A stretch of DNA of 64,000 nt from the NCBI RefSeq assembly GCF_028554725.1, contig NC_071670.1, forward strand, positions 24,360,001 to 24,424,000, written 5' to 3'. The stretch is from Zeugodacus cucurbitae (taxonomy: Eukaryota; Arthropoda; Insecta; Diptera; Tephritidae). Below, piece after piece: positions 1-15,200 of this stretch (position 1 is its first letter; each line of letters opens with the position of its first letter). Both the position numbers and the translations under genes were made by a program. A model generated the notes under the pieces. The model was not told the DNA's origin and did no database searches. It worked only from the letters and a program-made list of their open reading frames with translations.

Positions 1-43
1 TGTTTATTCATAATCATTTATTTTGTATTTTTATCATAAAGAA
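1..43 (+). repeat. Truncated satellite monomer at window start
   Basis: The first unit is only 43 bp. TATTTTTATCA runs directly into TAAAGAATGTTTATTC, skipping the middle box, the TGCAAGTT box and the CGACAAATAAAAACA segment. This is an internal deletion of about 53 bp, with TATCA/ACATAA providing little homology at the join. Confidence 0.85.
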
Positions 44-740
44 TGTTTATTCATAATCATTTATTTTGTATTTTATCCCATTTAATATCAAAGTTCACAT
101 TCTAGAAAGTTGAATATTGACAAATAAAAACATAAAGAACAGTTATTCATAATAATTTATTTTGTATTTTATCACATGTAAGATAAAATTTCACTTTCCT
201 GCAAGTTAAATACCGACAAATAAAAACATAAAGAACATTTATTCATAATCATTTATTTTGTATTTTATCACATGTAAGATAAAAGTTCACTTTCCCGCAA
301 GTTAAATACCGACAAATAAAAACATAAAGAATGTTTATTCATAAACATTTATTTTGTATTTTATCACATTTAATATCAAAGTTCACATTCTAGCAAGTTG
401 AATATTGACAAATAAAAACATAAAGAACATTTATTCATAATCATTTATTTTGTATTTTATCACATGTAAGATAAAAGTTCACTTTCCTGCAAGTTAAATA
501 CCGACAAATAAAAACATAAAGAACATTTATTCATAATCACTTATTTTGTATTTTATCACATGTAAGATAAAAGTTCACTTTCCTGCAAGTTAAATACCGA
601 CAATAAAGAATGTTTATTCATAATCATTTATTTTGTATTTTATCACATTTAATATCAAAGTTCACTTTCTTGCAAGTTGTTTATCGACAAATAGAAACAT
701 AAAGAATGTTTATTCATAATCATTTATTTTATATTTTATC
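44..740 (+). repeat. Partial higher-order repeat, left flank
   Basis: This stretch repeats the monomer order seen again from about 2907, offset about 2863 bp. It includes the TCCCATTTAATATC / CTAGAAAG variant (near 75), the AAAATTTCAC variant, and an 85-bp short monomer where CCGACAATAAAG (gac at 599) has lost 11 bp. Confidence 0.8.
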
Positions 741-3700
741 AGATTTAAGATAAAAGTTCACTTTCGTTGAATATTAAAAATAAAAACATAAAGAACATTT
801 GTTCATAATCATTTATTTTGTATTTTATCAGATTTATGATCAAGTTCAAATTCTTGCAAGTTGAATATTGACAAATAAAAACATAAAGAACATAAATTCA
901 TAATCACTTATTTCGTATTTTATCACATTTAAGATCAAAGTTCACTTTCTTGCAAGTTGTTTATCGACAAATAAAAACATAATGAATGTTTATTCATAAT
1001 CATTTATTTTGTATTTTATCACATTTAAGATCAAAGTTCACTATCTTGAAAGTTAAATATCGACAAATAGAAACATAAAGAATGTTTATTCATAATCATT
1101 TATTTTGTATTTTTATCAGATTTATGATCAAGTTCACATTCTTGCAAGTTGAATATTGACAAATAAAAACATAAAGAACATAAATTCATAATCATTTATT
1201 TCGTATTTTATCACATTTAAGATCAAAGTTCACTTTCTTGCAAGTTGAATATTAAAAATGAAAACGTAAAGAATGTTTATTCATAATCATTTATTTTGTA
1301 TTTTATCAGATTTATGATCAAGTTCACATTCTTGCAAGTTGAATATTGACAAATAAAAACATAAAAAGCATTTATTCATAATCATTTATTTTGTATTTTA
1401 TCACATGTAAGATAAAAGTTCACTTTCCTGCAAGTTAAATACCGACAAATAAAAACATAAAGAATGTTTATTCATCATCATTTATTTTGTATTTTATCAC
1501 ATTTAATATCAAAGTTTACTTTCCTGCAAGTTAAATATCGACAAATAAAAACATAAAGAATGTTTATTCATAATCATTTATTTTGTATTTTATCACATTT
1601 AATATCAAAGTTCACATTCTAGAAAGTTGAATATTGACAAATAAAAACATAAAGAACATTTATTCATAATCATTTATTTTGTATTTTATCACATGTAAGA
1701 TAAAAGTTCACTTTCCTGCAAGTTAAATACCGACAAATAAAAACATAAAGAACATTTATTCATAATCATTTATTTTGTATTTTATCACATGTAAGATAAA
1801 AGTTCACTTTCCCGCAAGTTAAATACCGACAAATAAAAACATAAAGAATGTTTATTCATAATCATTTATTTTGTATTTTATCACATTTAATATCAAAGTT
1901 CACATTCTAGCAAGTTGAATATTGACAAATAAAAACATAAAGAACATTTATTCATAATCATTTATTTTGTATTTTATCACATGTAAGATAAAAGTTCACT
2001 TTCCTGCAAGTTAAATACCGACAAATAAAAACATAAACAACATTTATTCATAATCATTTATTTTTTATTTTATCACATGTAAGATAAAAGTTCACTTTCC
2101 TGCAAGTTAAATACCGACAAATAAAAACATAAAGAATGTTTATTCATAATCATTTATTTTGTATTTTTATCAGATTTAATATCAAAGTTCACTTTCCTGC
2201 AAGTTAAATATCGACAAATAAAAACATAAAGAATGTTTATTCATAATCATTTATTTTGTATTTTTATCAGATTTATGATCAAGTTCACATTCTTGCAAGT
2301 TGAATATTGACAAATAAAAACATAAAGAACATAAATTCATAATCACTTATTTCGTATTTTATCACATTTAAGATCAAAGTTCACTTTCCCGCAAGTTAAA
2401 TACCGACAAATAAAAACATAAAGAATGTTTATTCATAATCATTTATTTTGTATTTTTATCAGATTTAATATCAAAGTTCACTTTCCTGCAAGTTAAATAT
2501 CGACGAATAAAAACATAAAGAATGTTTATTCATAATCATTTATTTTGTATTTTTATCAGATTTATGATCAAGTTCACATTCTTGCAAGTTGAATATTGAC
2601 AAATAAAAACATAAAGAACATAAATTCATAATCATTTATTTCGTATTTTATCACATTTAAGATCAAAGTTCACTTTCTTGCAAGTTGAATATTAAAAATG
2701 AAAACGTAAAGAAAGTTTATTCATAATCATTTATTTTGTATTTTATCACATGTAAGATAAAAGTTCACTTTCCTGCAAGTTAAATACCGACAAATAAAAA
2801 CATAAAGAATGTTTATTCATAATCATTTATTTTGTATTTTATCACATTTAATATCAAAGTTCACTTTCCTGCAAGTTAAATATCGACAAATAAAAACATA
2901 AAGAATGTTTATTCATAATCATTTATTTTGTATTTTATCCCATTTAAATATCAAAGTTAACATTCTAGAAAGTTGAATATTGACAAATAAAAACATAAAG
3001 AACAGTTATTCATAATCATTTATTTTGTATTTTATCACATGTAAGATAAAATTTCACTTTCCTGCAAGTTAAATACCGACAAATAAAAACATAAAGAACA
3101 TTTATTCATAATCATTTATTTTGTATTTTATCACATGTAAGATAAAAGTTCACTTTCCCGCAAGTTAAATACCGACAAATAAAAACATAAATAATGTTTA
3201 TTCATAATCATTTATTTTGTATTTTATCACATTTAATATCAAAGTTCACATTCTAGCAAGTTGAATATTGACAAATAAAAACATAAAGAACATTTATTCA
3301 TAATCATTTATTTTGTATTTTATCACATGTAAGATAAAAGTTCACTTTCCTGCAAATTTAATACCGACAAATAAAAACATAAAGAACATTTATTTATAAT
3401 CATTTATTTTGTATTTTATCACATGTAAGATAAAAGTTCACTTTCCTGCAAGTTAAATACCGACAATAAAGAATGTTTATTCATAATCATTTATTTTGTA
3501 TTTTATCACATTTAATATCAAAGTTCACTTTCTTGCAAGTTGTTTATCGACAAATAGAAACATAAAGAATGTTTATTCATAATCATTTATTTTATATTTT
3601 ATCAGATTTAAGATAAAAGTTCACTTTCGTGCAAGTTGAATATCGACAAATAAAAACATAAAGAATGTTTATTCATAATCATTTATTTTATATTTTATCA

Positions 3701-4940
3701 GATTTAAGATAAAAGTTCACTTTCATGCAAGTTGAATATCGACAAATAAAAACATAAAGAAAATAAATTCATAATCATTTATTTCGTATTTTAACACATT
3801 TAAGGTCAAAGTTCACTTTCTTGCGAGTTGAATATTAAAAATAAAAACATAAAGAACATTTATTTATAATCATTTATTTTGTATTTTTATCAGATTTATG
3901 ATCAAAGTTCACATTCTTGCAAGTTGAATATTGACAAATAAAAACATAAAGAATTTAAATTCATAATCATTTATTTCGTATTTTATCACATTTAAGATCA
4001 AAGTTCACTTTCTTGCAAGTTGAATATTAAAAATGAAAACGTAAAGAATGTTTATTCATAATCATTTATTTTGTATTTTATCAGATTTATGATCAAGTTC
4101 ACATTCGTGCAAGTTGAATATAGACAAATAAAAACATAAAGAACATTTATTCATAATCATTTATTTCGTATTTTAACACATTTAAGGTCAAAGTTCACTT
4201 TCTTGCGAGTTGAATATTAAAAATAAAAACATAAAGAACATTTATTCATAATCATTTATTTTGTATTTTATCAAATTTATGATCAAGTTCACATTCTTGC
4301 AAGTTGAATATTGACAAATAAAAACATAAAGAACATTTATTCATAATCATTTATTTTGTATTTTATCACTTTTAAGATCAAAGTTCGCTTTCTTGCAAGT
4401 TGTTTATCGACAAATAAAAACATAATGAATGTTTATTCATAATCATTTATTTTGTATTTTATCACATTTAAGATCAAAGTTCACTATCTTGAAAGTTAAA
4501 TATCGACAAATAGAAACATAAAGAATGTTTATTCATAATCATTTATTTTGTATTTTTATCAGATATATGATCAAGTTCACATTCTTGCAAGTTGAATATT
4601 GACAAATAAAAACATAAAGAACATAAATTCATAATCATTTATTTCGTATTTTATCACATTTAAGATCAAAGTTCACTCTCTTGCCAGTTGAATATTAAAA
4701 ATGAAAACGTAAAGAATGTTTATTCATAATCATTTATTTTGTATTTTATCAGATTTATGATCAAGTTCACATTCTTGCAAGTTGAATATTGACAAATAAA
4801 AACATAAAGAACATTTATTCATAATCATTTATTTCGTATTTTAACACATTTAAGGTCAAAGTTCACTTTCTTGCGAGTTGAATATTAAAAATAAAAACAT
4901 AAAGAACATTTATTCATAATCATTTATTTTGTATTTTATC
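741..4940 (+). repeat. Long HOR copy 1 (4.2 kb)
   Basis: The sequence from about 741 recurs at an offset of exactly 4200 bp. Rare variants are shared: CTTTCGTTGAATATT (761 and 4961), TTCATCATCATTT (1471 and 5671), TTTATTTTTTATTTT (2055 and 6255) and AATCACTTATTTCG (903 and 5103). Differences are scattered single bases, for example A/C near 850 versus 5050 and TTTTA/TTTGA near 1399 versus 5599. This copy lacks one 95-bp monomer present in copy 2 near 6951. Boundaries are approximate because the flanks are also satellite. Confidence 0.85.
1561..1656 (+). repeat. Reference satellite monomer, 96 bp
   Basis: A typical full-length unit, taken from the TGTTTATTC start to the last base before the next CATTTATTC. 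It has 18 G/C in 96 bp, about 81% A+T. It contains T-tracts in its first third and A-tracts (AAATAAAAACATAAAG) in its last 20 bp, spaced near one helical turn, so intrinsic curvature is plausible. The plus strand holds one AATAAA in CAAATAAAAAC. The minus strand holds two, opposite GTTTATTC and CATTTATTTTG. Confidence 0.95.
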
Positions 4941-7900
4941 AGATTTAAGATAAAAGTTCACTTTCGTTGAATATTAAAAATAAAAACATAAAGAACATTT
5001 GTTCATAATCATTTATTTTGTATTTTATCAGATTTATGATCAAGTTCACATTCTTGCAAGTTGAATATTGACAAATAAAAACATAAAGAACATAAATTCA
5101 TAATCACTTATTTCGTATTTTATCACATTTAAGATCAAAGTTCACTTTCTTGCAAGTTGTTTATCGACAAATAAAAACATAATGAATGTTTATTCATAAT
5201 CATTTATTTTGTATTTTATCACATTTAAGATCAAAGTTCACTATCTTGAAAGTTAAATATCGACAAATAGAAACATAAAGAATGTTTATTCATAATCATT
5301 TATTTTGTATTTTTATCAGATTTATGATCAAGTTCACATTCTTGCAAGTTGAATATTGACAAATAAAAACATAAAGAACATAAATTCATAATCATTTATT
5401 TCGTATTTTATCACATTTAAGATCAAAGTTCACTTTCTTGCAAGTTGAATATTAAAAATGAAAACGTAAAGAATGTTTATTCATAATCATTTATTTTGTA
5501 TTTTATCAGATTTATGATCAAGTTCACATTCTTGCAAGTTGAATATTGACAAATAAAAACATAAAAAACATTTATTCATAATCATTTATTTTGTATTTGA
5601 TCACATGTAAGATAAAAGTTCACTTTCCTGCAAGTTAAATACCGACAAATAAAAACATAAAAAATGTTTATTCATCATCATTTATTTTGTATTTTATCAC
5701 ATTTAATATCAAAGTTCACTTTCCTGCAAGTTAAATATCGACAAATAAAAACATAAAGAATGTTTATTCATAATCATTTATTTTGTATTTTATCACATTT
5801 AATATCAAAGTTCACATTCTAAAAAGTTGAATATTGACAAATAAAAACATAAAGAACATTTATTCATAATCATTTATTTTGTATTTTATCACATGTAAGA
5901 TAAAAGTTCACTTTCCTGCAAGTTAAATACCGACAAATAAAAACATAAAGAACATTTATTCATAATCATTTATTTTGTATTTTATCACATGTAAGATAAA
6001 AGTTCACTTTCCCGCAAGTTAAATACCGACAAATAAAAACATAAAGAATGTTTATTCATAATCATTTATTTTGTATTTTATCACATTTAATATCAAAGTT
6101 CACATTCTAGCAAGTTGAATATTGACAAATAAAAACATTAAGAACATTTATTCATAATCATTTATTTTGTATTTTATCACATGTAAGATAAAAGTTCACT
6201 TTCCTGCAAGTTAAATACCGACAAATAAAAACATAAACAACATTTATTCATAATCATTTATTTTTTATTTTATCACATGTAAGATAAAAGTTCACTTTCC
6301 TGCAAGTTAAATACCGACAAATAAAAACATAAAGAATGTTTATTCATAATCATTTATTTTGTATTTTTATCAGATTTAATATCAAAGTTCACTTTCCTGC
6401 AAGTTAAATATCGACAAATAAAAACATAAAGAATGTTTATTCATAATCATTTATTTTGTATTTTTATCAGATTTATGATCAAGTTCACATTCTTGCAAGT
6501 TGAATATTGACAAATAAAAACATAAAGAACATAAATTCATAATCACTTATTTCGTATTTTATCACATTTAAGATCAAAGTTCACTTTCCCGCAAGTTAAA
6601 TACCGACAAATAAAAACATAAAGAATGTTTATTCATAATCATTTATTTTGTATTTTTATCAGATTTAATATCAAAGTTCACTTTCCTGCAAGTTAAATAT
6701 CGACGAATAAAAACATAAAGAATGTTTATTCATAATCATTTATTTTGTATTTTTATCAGATTTATGATCAAGTTCACATTCTTGCAAGTTGAATATTGAC
6801 AAATAAAAACATAAAGAACATAAATTCATAATCACTTATTTCGTATTTTATCACATTTAAGATCAAAGTTCACTTTCTTGCAAGTTGAATATTAAAAATG
6901 AAAACGTAAAGAAAGTTTATTCATAATCATTTATTTTGTATTTTATCACATTTATGATCAAGTTCACATTCTTGCAAGTTGAATATTGACAAATAAAAAC
7001 ATAAAGAACATTTATTCATAATCATTTATTTTGTATTTTATCACATGTAAGATAAAAGTTCACTTTCCTGCAAGTTAAATACCGACAAATAAAAACATAA
7101 AGAATGTTTATTCATAATCATTTATTTTGTATTTTGTCACATTTAATATCAAAGTTCACTTTCCTGCAAGTTAAATATCGACAAATAAAAACATAAAGAA
7201 TGTTTATTCATAATCATTTATTTTGTATTTTATCCCATTTAAATATCAAAGTTCACATTCTAGAAAGTTGAATATTGACAAATAAAAACATAAAGAACAG
7301 TTATTCATAATCATTTATTTTGTATTTTATCACATGTAAGATAAAATTTCACTTTCCTGCAAGTTAAATACCGACAAATAAAAACATAAAGAACATTTAT
7401 TCATAATCATTTATTTTGTATTTTATCACATGTAAGATAAAAGTTCACTTTCCCGCAAGTTAAATACCGACAAATAAAAACATAAATAATGTTTATTCAT
7501 AATCATTTATTTTGTATTTTATCACATTTAATATCAAAGTTCACATTCTAGCAAGTTGAATATTGACAAATAAAAACATAAAGAACATTTATTCATAATC
7601 ATTTATTTTGTATTTTATCACATGTAAGATAAAAGTTCACTTTCCTGCAAATTTAATACCGACAAATAAAAACATAAAGAACATTTATTCATAATCATTT
7701 ATTTTGTATTTTATCACATGTAAGATAAAAGTTCACTTTCCTGCAAGTTAAATACCGACAATAAATAATGTTTATTCATAATCATTTATTTTGTATTTTA
7801 TCACATTTAATATCAAAGTTCACTTTCTTGCAAGTTGTTTATCGACAAATAGAAACATAAAGAATGTTTATTCATAATCATTTATTTTATATTTTATCAG

Positions 7901-9235
7901 ATTTAAGATAAAAGTTCACTTTCGTGCAAGTTGAATATCGACAAATAAAAACATAAAGAATGTTTATTCATAATCATTTATTTTATATTTTATCAGATTT
8001 AAGATAAAAGTTCACTTTCATGCAAGTTGAATATCGACAAATAAAAACATAAAGAAAATAAATTCATAATCATTTATTTCGTATTTTAACACATTTAAGG
8101 TCAAAGTTCACTTTCTTGCGAGTTGAATATTAAAAATAAAAACATAAAGAACATTTATTTATAATCATTTATTTTGTATTTTTATCAGATTTATGATGAA
8201 AGTTCACATTCTTGCAAGTTGAATATTGACAAATAAAAACATAAAGAATTTAAATTCATAATCATTTATTTCGTATTTTATCACATTTAAGATCAAAGTT
8301 CACTTTCTTGCAAGTTGAATATTAAAAATGAAAACGTAAAGAATGTTTATTCATAATCATTTATTTTGTATTTTATCAGATTTATGATCAAGTTCACATT
8401 CGTGCAAGTTGAATATAGACAAATAAAAACATAAAGAACATTTATTCATAATCATTTATTTCGTATTTTAACACATTTAAGGTCAAAGTTCACTTTCTTG
8501 CGAGTTGAATATTAAAAATAAAAACATAAAGAACATTTATTCATAATCATTTATTTTGTATTTTATCAAATTTATGATCAAGTTCACATTCTTGCAAGTT
8601 GAATATTGACAAATAAAAACATAAAGAACATTTATTCATAATCATTTATTTTGTATTTTATCACTTTTAAGATCAAAGTTCGCTTTCTTGCAAGTTGTTT
8701 ATCGACAAATAAAAACATAATGAATGTTTATTCATAATCATTTATTTTGTATTTTATCACATTTAAGATCAAAGTTCACTGTCTTGAAAGTTAAATATCG
8801 ACAAATAGAAACATAAAGAATGTTTATTCATAATCATTTATTTTGTATTTTTATCAGATATATGATCAAGTTCACATTCTTGCAAGTTGAATATTGACAA
8901 ATAAAAACATAAAGAACATAAATTCATAATCATTTATTTCGTATTTTATCACATTTAAGATCAAAGTTCACTTTCTTGCCAGTTGAATATTAAAAATGAA
9001 AATGTAAAGAATGTTTATTCATAATCATTTATTTTGTATTTTATCAGATTTATGATCAAGTTCACATTCTTGCAAGTTGAATATTGACAAATAAAAACAT
9101 AAAGAACATTTATTCATAATCATTTATTTCGTATTTTAACACATTTAAGGTCAAAGTTCACTTTCTTGCGAGTTGAATATTAAAAATAAAAACATAAAGA
9201 ACATTTATTCATAATCATTTATTTTGTATTTTATC
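4941..9235 (+). repeat. Long HOR copy 2 (~4.3 kb)
   Basis: Second copy of the preceding block. Up to about 6950 the offset is 4200; afterwards it is about 4295, because one extra monomer of the gatttatgatcaag / cttgcaagttgaatattg class is present. The parallel ends near 9235, where this copy has GATTTATGATC and copy 1 (near 4940) has GATTTAAGATAAAAG. The 3.34-kb HORs to the right carry the longer version at the equivalent place, so the missing monomer is probably a loss in copy 1. Confidence 0.85.
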
Positions 9236-12200
9236 AGATTTATGATCAAGTTCACATTCTTGCAAGTTGAATATTGACAAATAAAAACATAAAGAACATT
9301 TATTCATAATCATTTATTTAGTATTTTATCACTTTTAAGATCAAAGTTCGCTTTCTTGCAAGTTGTTTATCGACAAATAAAAACATAAAGAATGTTTATT
9401 CATAATCATTTATTTTGTATTTTATCACATTTAATATCAAAGTTCACTTTCCTGCAAGTTAAATATCGACAAATAAAAACATAAAGAATGTTTATTCATA
9501 ATCATTTATTTTGTATTTTATCCCATTTAATATCAAAGTACACATTCTAGAAAGTTGAATATTGACAAATAAAAACATAAAGAACAGTTATTCATAATCA
9601 TTTATTTTGTATTTTATCACATGTAAGATTAAAGTTCACTTTCCTGCAAGTTAAATACCGACAAATAAAAACATAAAGAACATTTATTCATAATCATTTA
9701 TTTTGTATTTTATCACATGTAAGATAAAAGTTCACTTTCCCGCAAGTTAAATACCGACAAATAAAAACATAAAGAACATTTATTCATAATCATTTATTTT
9801 GTATTTTATCACATGTAAGATAAAAGTTCACTTTCCTGCAAGTTAAATACCGACAAATAAAAACATAAAGAACATTTATTCATAATCATTTATTTTGTAT
9901 TTTATCACATGTAAGATAAAAGTTCACTTTCCCGCAAGTTAAATACCGACAAATAAAAACATAAAGAATGTTTATTCATAATCATTTATTTTGTATTTTA
10001 TCACATTTAATATCAAAGTTCACTTTCCTGCAAGTTAAATATCGACAAATAAAAACATAAAGAATGTTTATTCATAATCATTTATTTTGTATTTTTATCA
10101 GATTTATGATCAAGTTCACATTCTTGCAAGTTGAATATTGACAAATAAAAACATAAAGAACATAAATTCATAATCACTTATTTCGTATTTTATCACATTT
10201 AAGATCAAAGTTCACTTTCTTGCAAGTTGAATATTAAAAATGAAAACGTAAAGAAAGTTTATTCATAATCATTTATTTTGTATTTTATCAGATTTATGAT
10301 CAAGTTCACATTCTTGCAAGTTGAATATTGACAAATAAAAACATAAAGAACATTTATTCATAATCATTTATTTTGTATTTTATCACATGTAAGATAAAAG
10401 TTCACTTTCCTGCAAGTTAAATACCGACAAATAAAAACATAAAGAATGTTTATTCATAATCATTTATTTTGTATTTTATCACATTTAATATCAAAGTTCA
10501 CTTTCCTGCAAGTTAAATATCGACAAATAAAAACATAAAGAATGTTTATTCATAATCATTTATTTTGTATTTTATCCCATTTAATATCAAAGTTCACATT
10601 CTAGAAAGTTGAATATTGACAAATAAAAACATAAAGAACAGTTATTCATAATCATTTATTTTGTATTTTATCACATGTAAGATAAAATTTCACTTTCCTG
10701 CAAGTTAAATACCGACAAATAAAAACATAAAGAACATTTATTCATAATCATTTATTTTGTATTTTATCACATGTAAGATAAAAGTTCACTTTCCCGCAAG
10801 TTAAATACCGACAAATAAAAACATAAAGAATGTTTATTCATAATCATTTATTTTGTATTTTATCACATTTAATATCAAAGTTCACATTCTAGCAAGTTGA
10901 ATATTGACAAATAAAAACATAAAGAACATTTATTCATAATCATTTATTTTGTATTTTATCACATGTAAGAAAAAAGTTCACTTTCCTGCAAATTTAATAC
11001 CGACAAATAAAAACATAAAGAACATTTATTCATAATCATTTATTTTGTATTTTATCACATGTAAGATAAAAGTTCACTTTCCTGCAAGTTAAATACCGAC
11101 AATAAAGAATATTTATTCATAATCATTTATTTTGTATTTTATCACATTTAATATCAAAGTTCACTTTCTTGCAAGTTGTTTATCGACAAATAGAAACATA
11201 AAGAATGTTTATTCATAATCATTTATTTTATATTTTATCAGATTTAAGATAAAAGTTCACTTTCGTGCAAGTTGAATATCGACAAATAAAAACATAAAGA
11301 ATGTTTATTCATAATCATTTATTTTATATTTTATCAGATTTAAGATAAAAGTTCACTTTCATGCAAGTTGAATATCGACAAATAAAAACATAAAGAAAAT
11401 AAATTCATAATCATTTATTTCGTATTTTAACACATTTAAGGTCAAAGTTCACTTTCTTGCGAGTTGAATATTAAAAATAAAAACATAAAGAACATTTATT
11501 TATAATCATTTATTTTGTATTTTTATCAGATTTATGATCAAAGTTCACATTCTTGCAAGTTGAATATTGACAAATAAAAACATAAAGAATTTAAATTCAT
11601 AATCATTTATTTCGTATTTTATCACATTTAAGATCAAAGTTCACTTTCTTGCAAGTTGAATATTAAAAATGAAAACGTAAAGAATGTTTATTCATAATCA
11701 TTTATTTTGTATTTTATCAGATTTATGATCAAGTTCACATTCGTGCAAGTTGAATATTGACAAATAAAAACATAAAGAACATTTATTCATAATCATTTAT
11801 TTCGTATTTTAACACATTTAAGGTCAAAGTTCACTTTCTTGCGAGTTGAATATTAAAAATAAAAACATAAAGAACATTTATTCATAATCATTTATTTTGT
11901 ATTTTATCAAATTTATGATCAAGTTCACATTCTTGCAAGTTGAATATTGACAAATAAAAACATAAAGAACATTTATTCATAATCATTTATTTTGTATTTT
12001 ATCACTTTTAAGATCAAAGTTCGCTTTCTTGCAAGTTGTTTATCGACAAATAAAAACATAATGAATGTTTATTCATAATCATTTATTTTGTATTTTATCA
12101 CATTTAAGATCAAAGTTCACTATCTTGAAAGTTAAATATCGACAAATAGAAACATAAAGAATGTTTATTCATAATCATTTATTTTGTATTTTTATCAGAT

Positions 12201-15200
12201 TTATGATCAAGTTCACATTCTTGCAAGTTGAATATTGACAAATAAAAACATAAAGAACATGAATTCATAATCATTTATTTCGTATTTTATCACATTTAAG
12301 ATCAAAGTTCACTTTCTTGCCAGTTGAATATTAAAAATGAAAACGTAAAGAATGTTTATTCATAATCATTTATTTTGTATTTTATCAGATGTATAATCAA
12401 GTTCACATTCTTGCAAGTTGAATATTGACAAATAAAAACATAAAGAACATTTATTCATAATCATTTATTTCGTATTTTAACACATTTAAGGTCAAAGTTC
12501 ACTTTCTTGCGAGTTGAATATTAAAAATAAAAACATAAAGAACATTTATTCATAATCATTTATTTTGTATTTTATCAGATTTATGATCAAGTTCACATTC
12601 TTGCAAGTTGAATATTGACAAATAAAAACATAAAGAACATTTATTCATAATCATTTATTTAGTATTTTATCACTTTTAAGATCAAAGTTCGCTTTCATGC
12701 AAGTTGTTTATCGACAAATAAAAACATAAAGAATGTTTATTCATAATCATTTATTTTGTATTTTATCACATTTAATATCAAAGTTCACTTTCCTGCAAGT
12801 TAAATATCGACAAATAAAAACATAAAGAATGTTTATTCATAATCATTTATTTTGTATTTTATCCCATTTAATATCAAAGTTCACATTCTAGAAAGTTGAA
12901 TATTGACAAATAAAAACATAAAGAACAGTTATTCATAATCATTTATTTTGTATTTTATCACATGTAAGATAAAATTTCACTTTCCTGCAAGTTAAATACC
13001 GACAAATAAAAACATAAAGAACATTTATTCATAATCATTTATTTTGTATTTTATCACATGTAAGATAAAAGTTCACTTTCCCGCAAGTTAAATACCGACA
13101 AATAAAAACATAAAGAATGTTTATTCATAATCATTTATTTTGTATTTTATCACATTTAATATCAAAGTTCACATTCTAGCAAGTTGAATATTGACAAATA
13201 AAAACATAAAGAACATTTATTCATAATCATTTATTTTGTATTTTATCACATGTAAGATAAAAGTTCACTTTCCTGCAAATTTAATACCGACAAATAAAAA
13301 CATAAAGAACATTTATTCATAATCATTTATTTTGTATTTTATCACATGTAAGATAAAAGTTCACTTTCCTGCAAGTTAAATACCGACAATAAAGAATGTT
13401 TATTCATAATCATTTATTTTGTATTTTATCACATTTAATATCAAAGTTCACTTTCTTGCAAGTTGTTTATCGACAAATAGAAACATAAAGAATGTTTATT
13501 CATAATCATTTATTTTATATTTTATCAGATTTAAGATAAAAGTTCACTTTCGTGAAAGTTGAATATCGACAAATAAAAACATAAAGAATGTTTATTCATA
13601 ATCATTTATTTTATATTTTATCAGATTTAAGATAAAAGTTCACTTTCATGCAAGTTGAATATCGACAAATAAAAACATAAAGAAAATAAATTCATAATCA
13701 TTTATTTCGTATTTTAACACATTTAAGGTCAAAGTTCACTTTCTTGCGAGTTGAATATTGACAAATAAAAACATAAAGAACATTTATTCATAATCATTTA
13801 TTTTGTATTTTATCACTTTTAAGATCAAAGTTCGCTTTCTTGCAAGTTGTTTATCGACAAATAAAAACATAAAGAACATTTATTCATAATCATTTATTTT
13901 GTATTTTATCACTTTTAAGATCAAAGTTCGCTTTCTTGCAAGTTGTTTATCGACAAATAAAAACATAATGAATGTTTATTCATAATCATTTATTTTGTAT
14001 TTTATCACATTTAAGATCAAAGTTCACTATCTTGAAAGTTAAATATCGACAAATAGAAACATAAAGAACATTTATTTATAATCATTTATTTTGTATTTTT
14101 ATCAGATTTATGATCAAAGTTCACATTCTTGCAAGTTGAATATTGACAAATAAAAACATAAAGAATTTAAATTCATAATCATTTATTTCGTATTTTATCA
14201 CATTTAAGATCAAAGTTCACTTTCTTGCAAGTTGAATATTAAAAATGAAAACGTAAAGAATGTTTATTCATAATCATTTATTTTGTATTTTATCAGATTT
14301 ATGATCAAGTTCACATTCGTGCAAGTTGAATATTGACAAATAAAAACATAAAGAACATTTATTCATAATCATTTATTTCGTATTTTAACACATTTAAGGT
14401 CAAAGTTCACTTTCTTGCGAGTTGAATATTAAAAATAAAAACATAAAGAACATTTATTCATAATCATTTATTTTGTATTTTATCAAATTTATGATCAAGT
14501 TCACATTCTTGCAAGTTGAATATTGACAAATAAAAACATAAAGAACATTTATTCATAATCATTTATTTTGTATTTTATCACTTTTAAGATCAAAGTTCGC
14601 TTTCTTGCAAGTTGTTTATCGACAAATAAAAACATAATGAATGTTTATTCATAATCATTTATTTTGTATTTTATCACATTTAAGATCAAAGTTCACTATC
14701 TTGAAAGTTAAATATCGACAAATAGAAACATAAAGAATGTTTATTCATAATCATTTATTTTGTATTTTTATCAGATTTATGATCAAGTTCACATTCTTGC
14801 AAGTTGAATATTGACAAATAAAAACATAAAGAACATAAATTCATAATCATTTATTTCGTATTTTATCACATTTAAGATCAAAGTTCACTTTCTTGCCAGT
14901 TGAATATTAAAAATGAAAACGTAAAGAATGTTTATTCATAATCATTTATTTTGTATTTTATCAGATTTATGATCAAGTTCACATTCTTGCAAGTTGAATA
15001 TTGACAAATAAAAACATAAAGAACATTTATTCATAATCATTTATTTCGTATTTTAACACATTTAAGGTCAAAGTTCACTTTCTTGCGAGTTGAATATTAA
15101 AAATAAAAACATAAAGAACATTTATTCATAATCATTTATTTTGTATTTTATCAGATTTATGATCAAGTTCACATTCTTGCAAGTTGAATATTGACAAATA

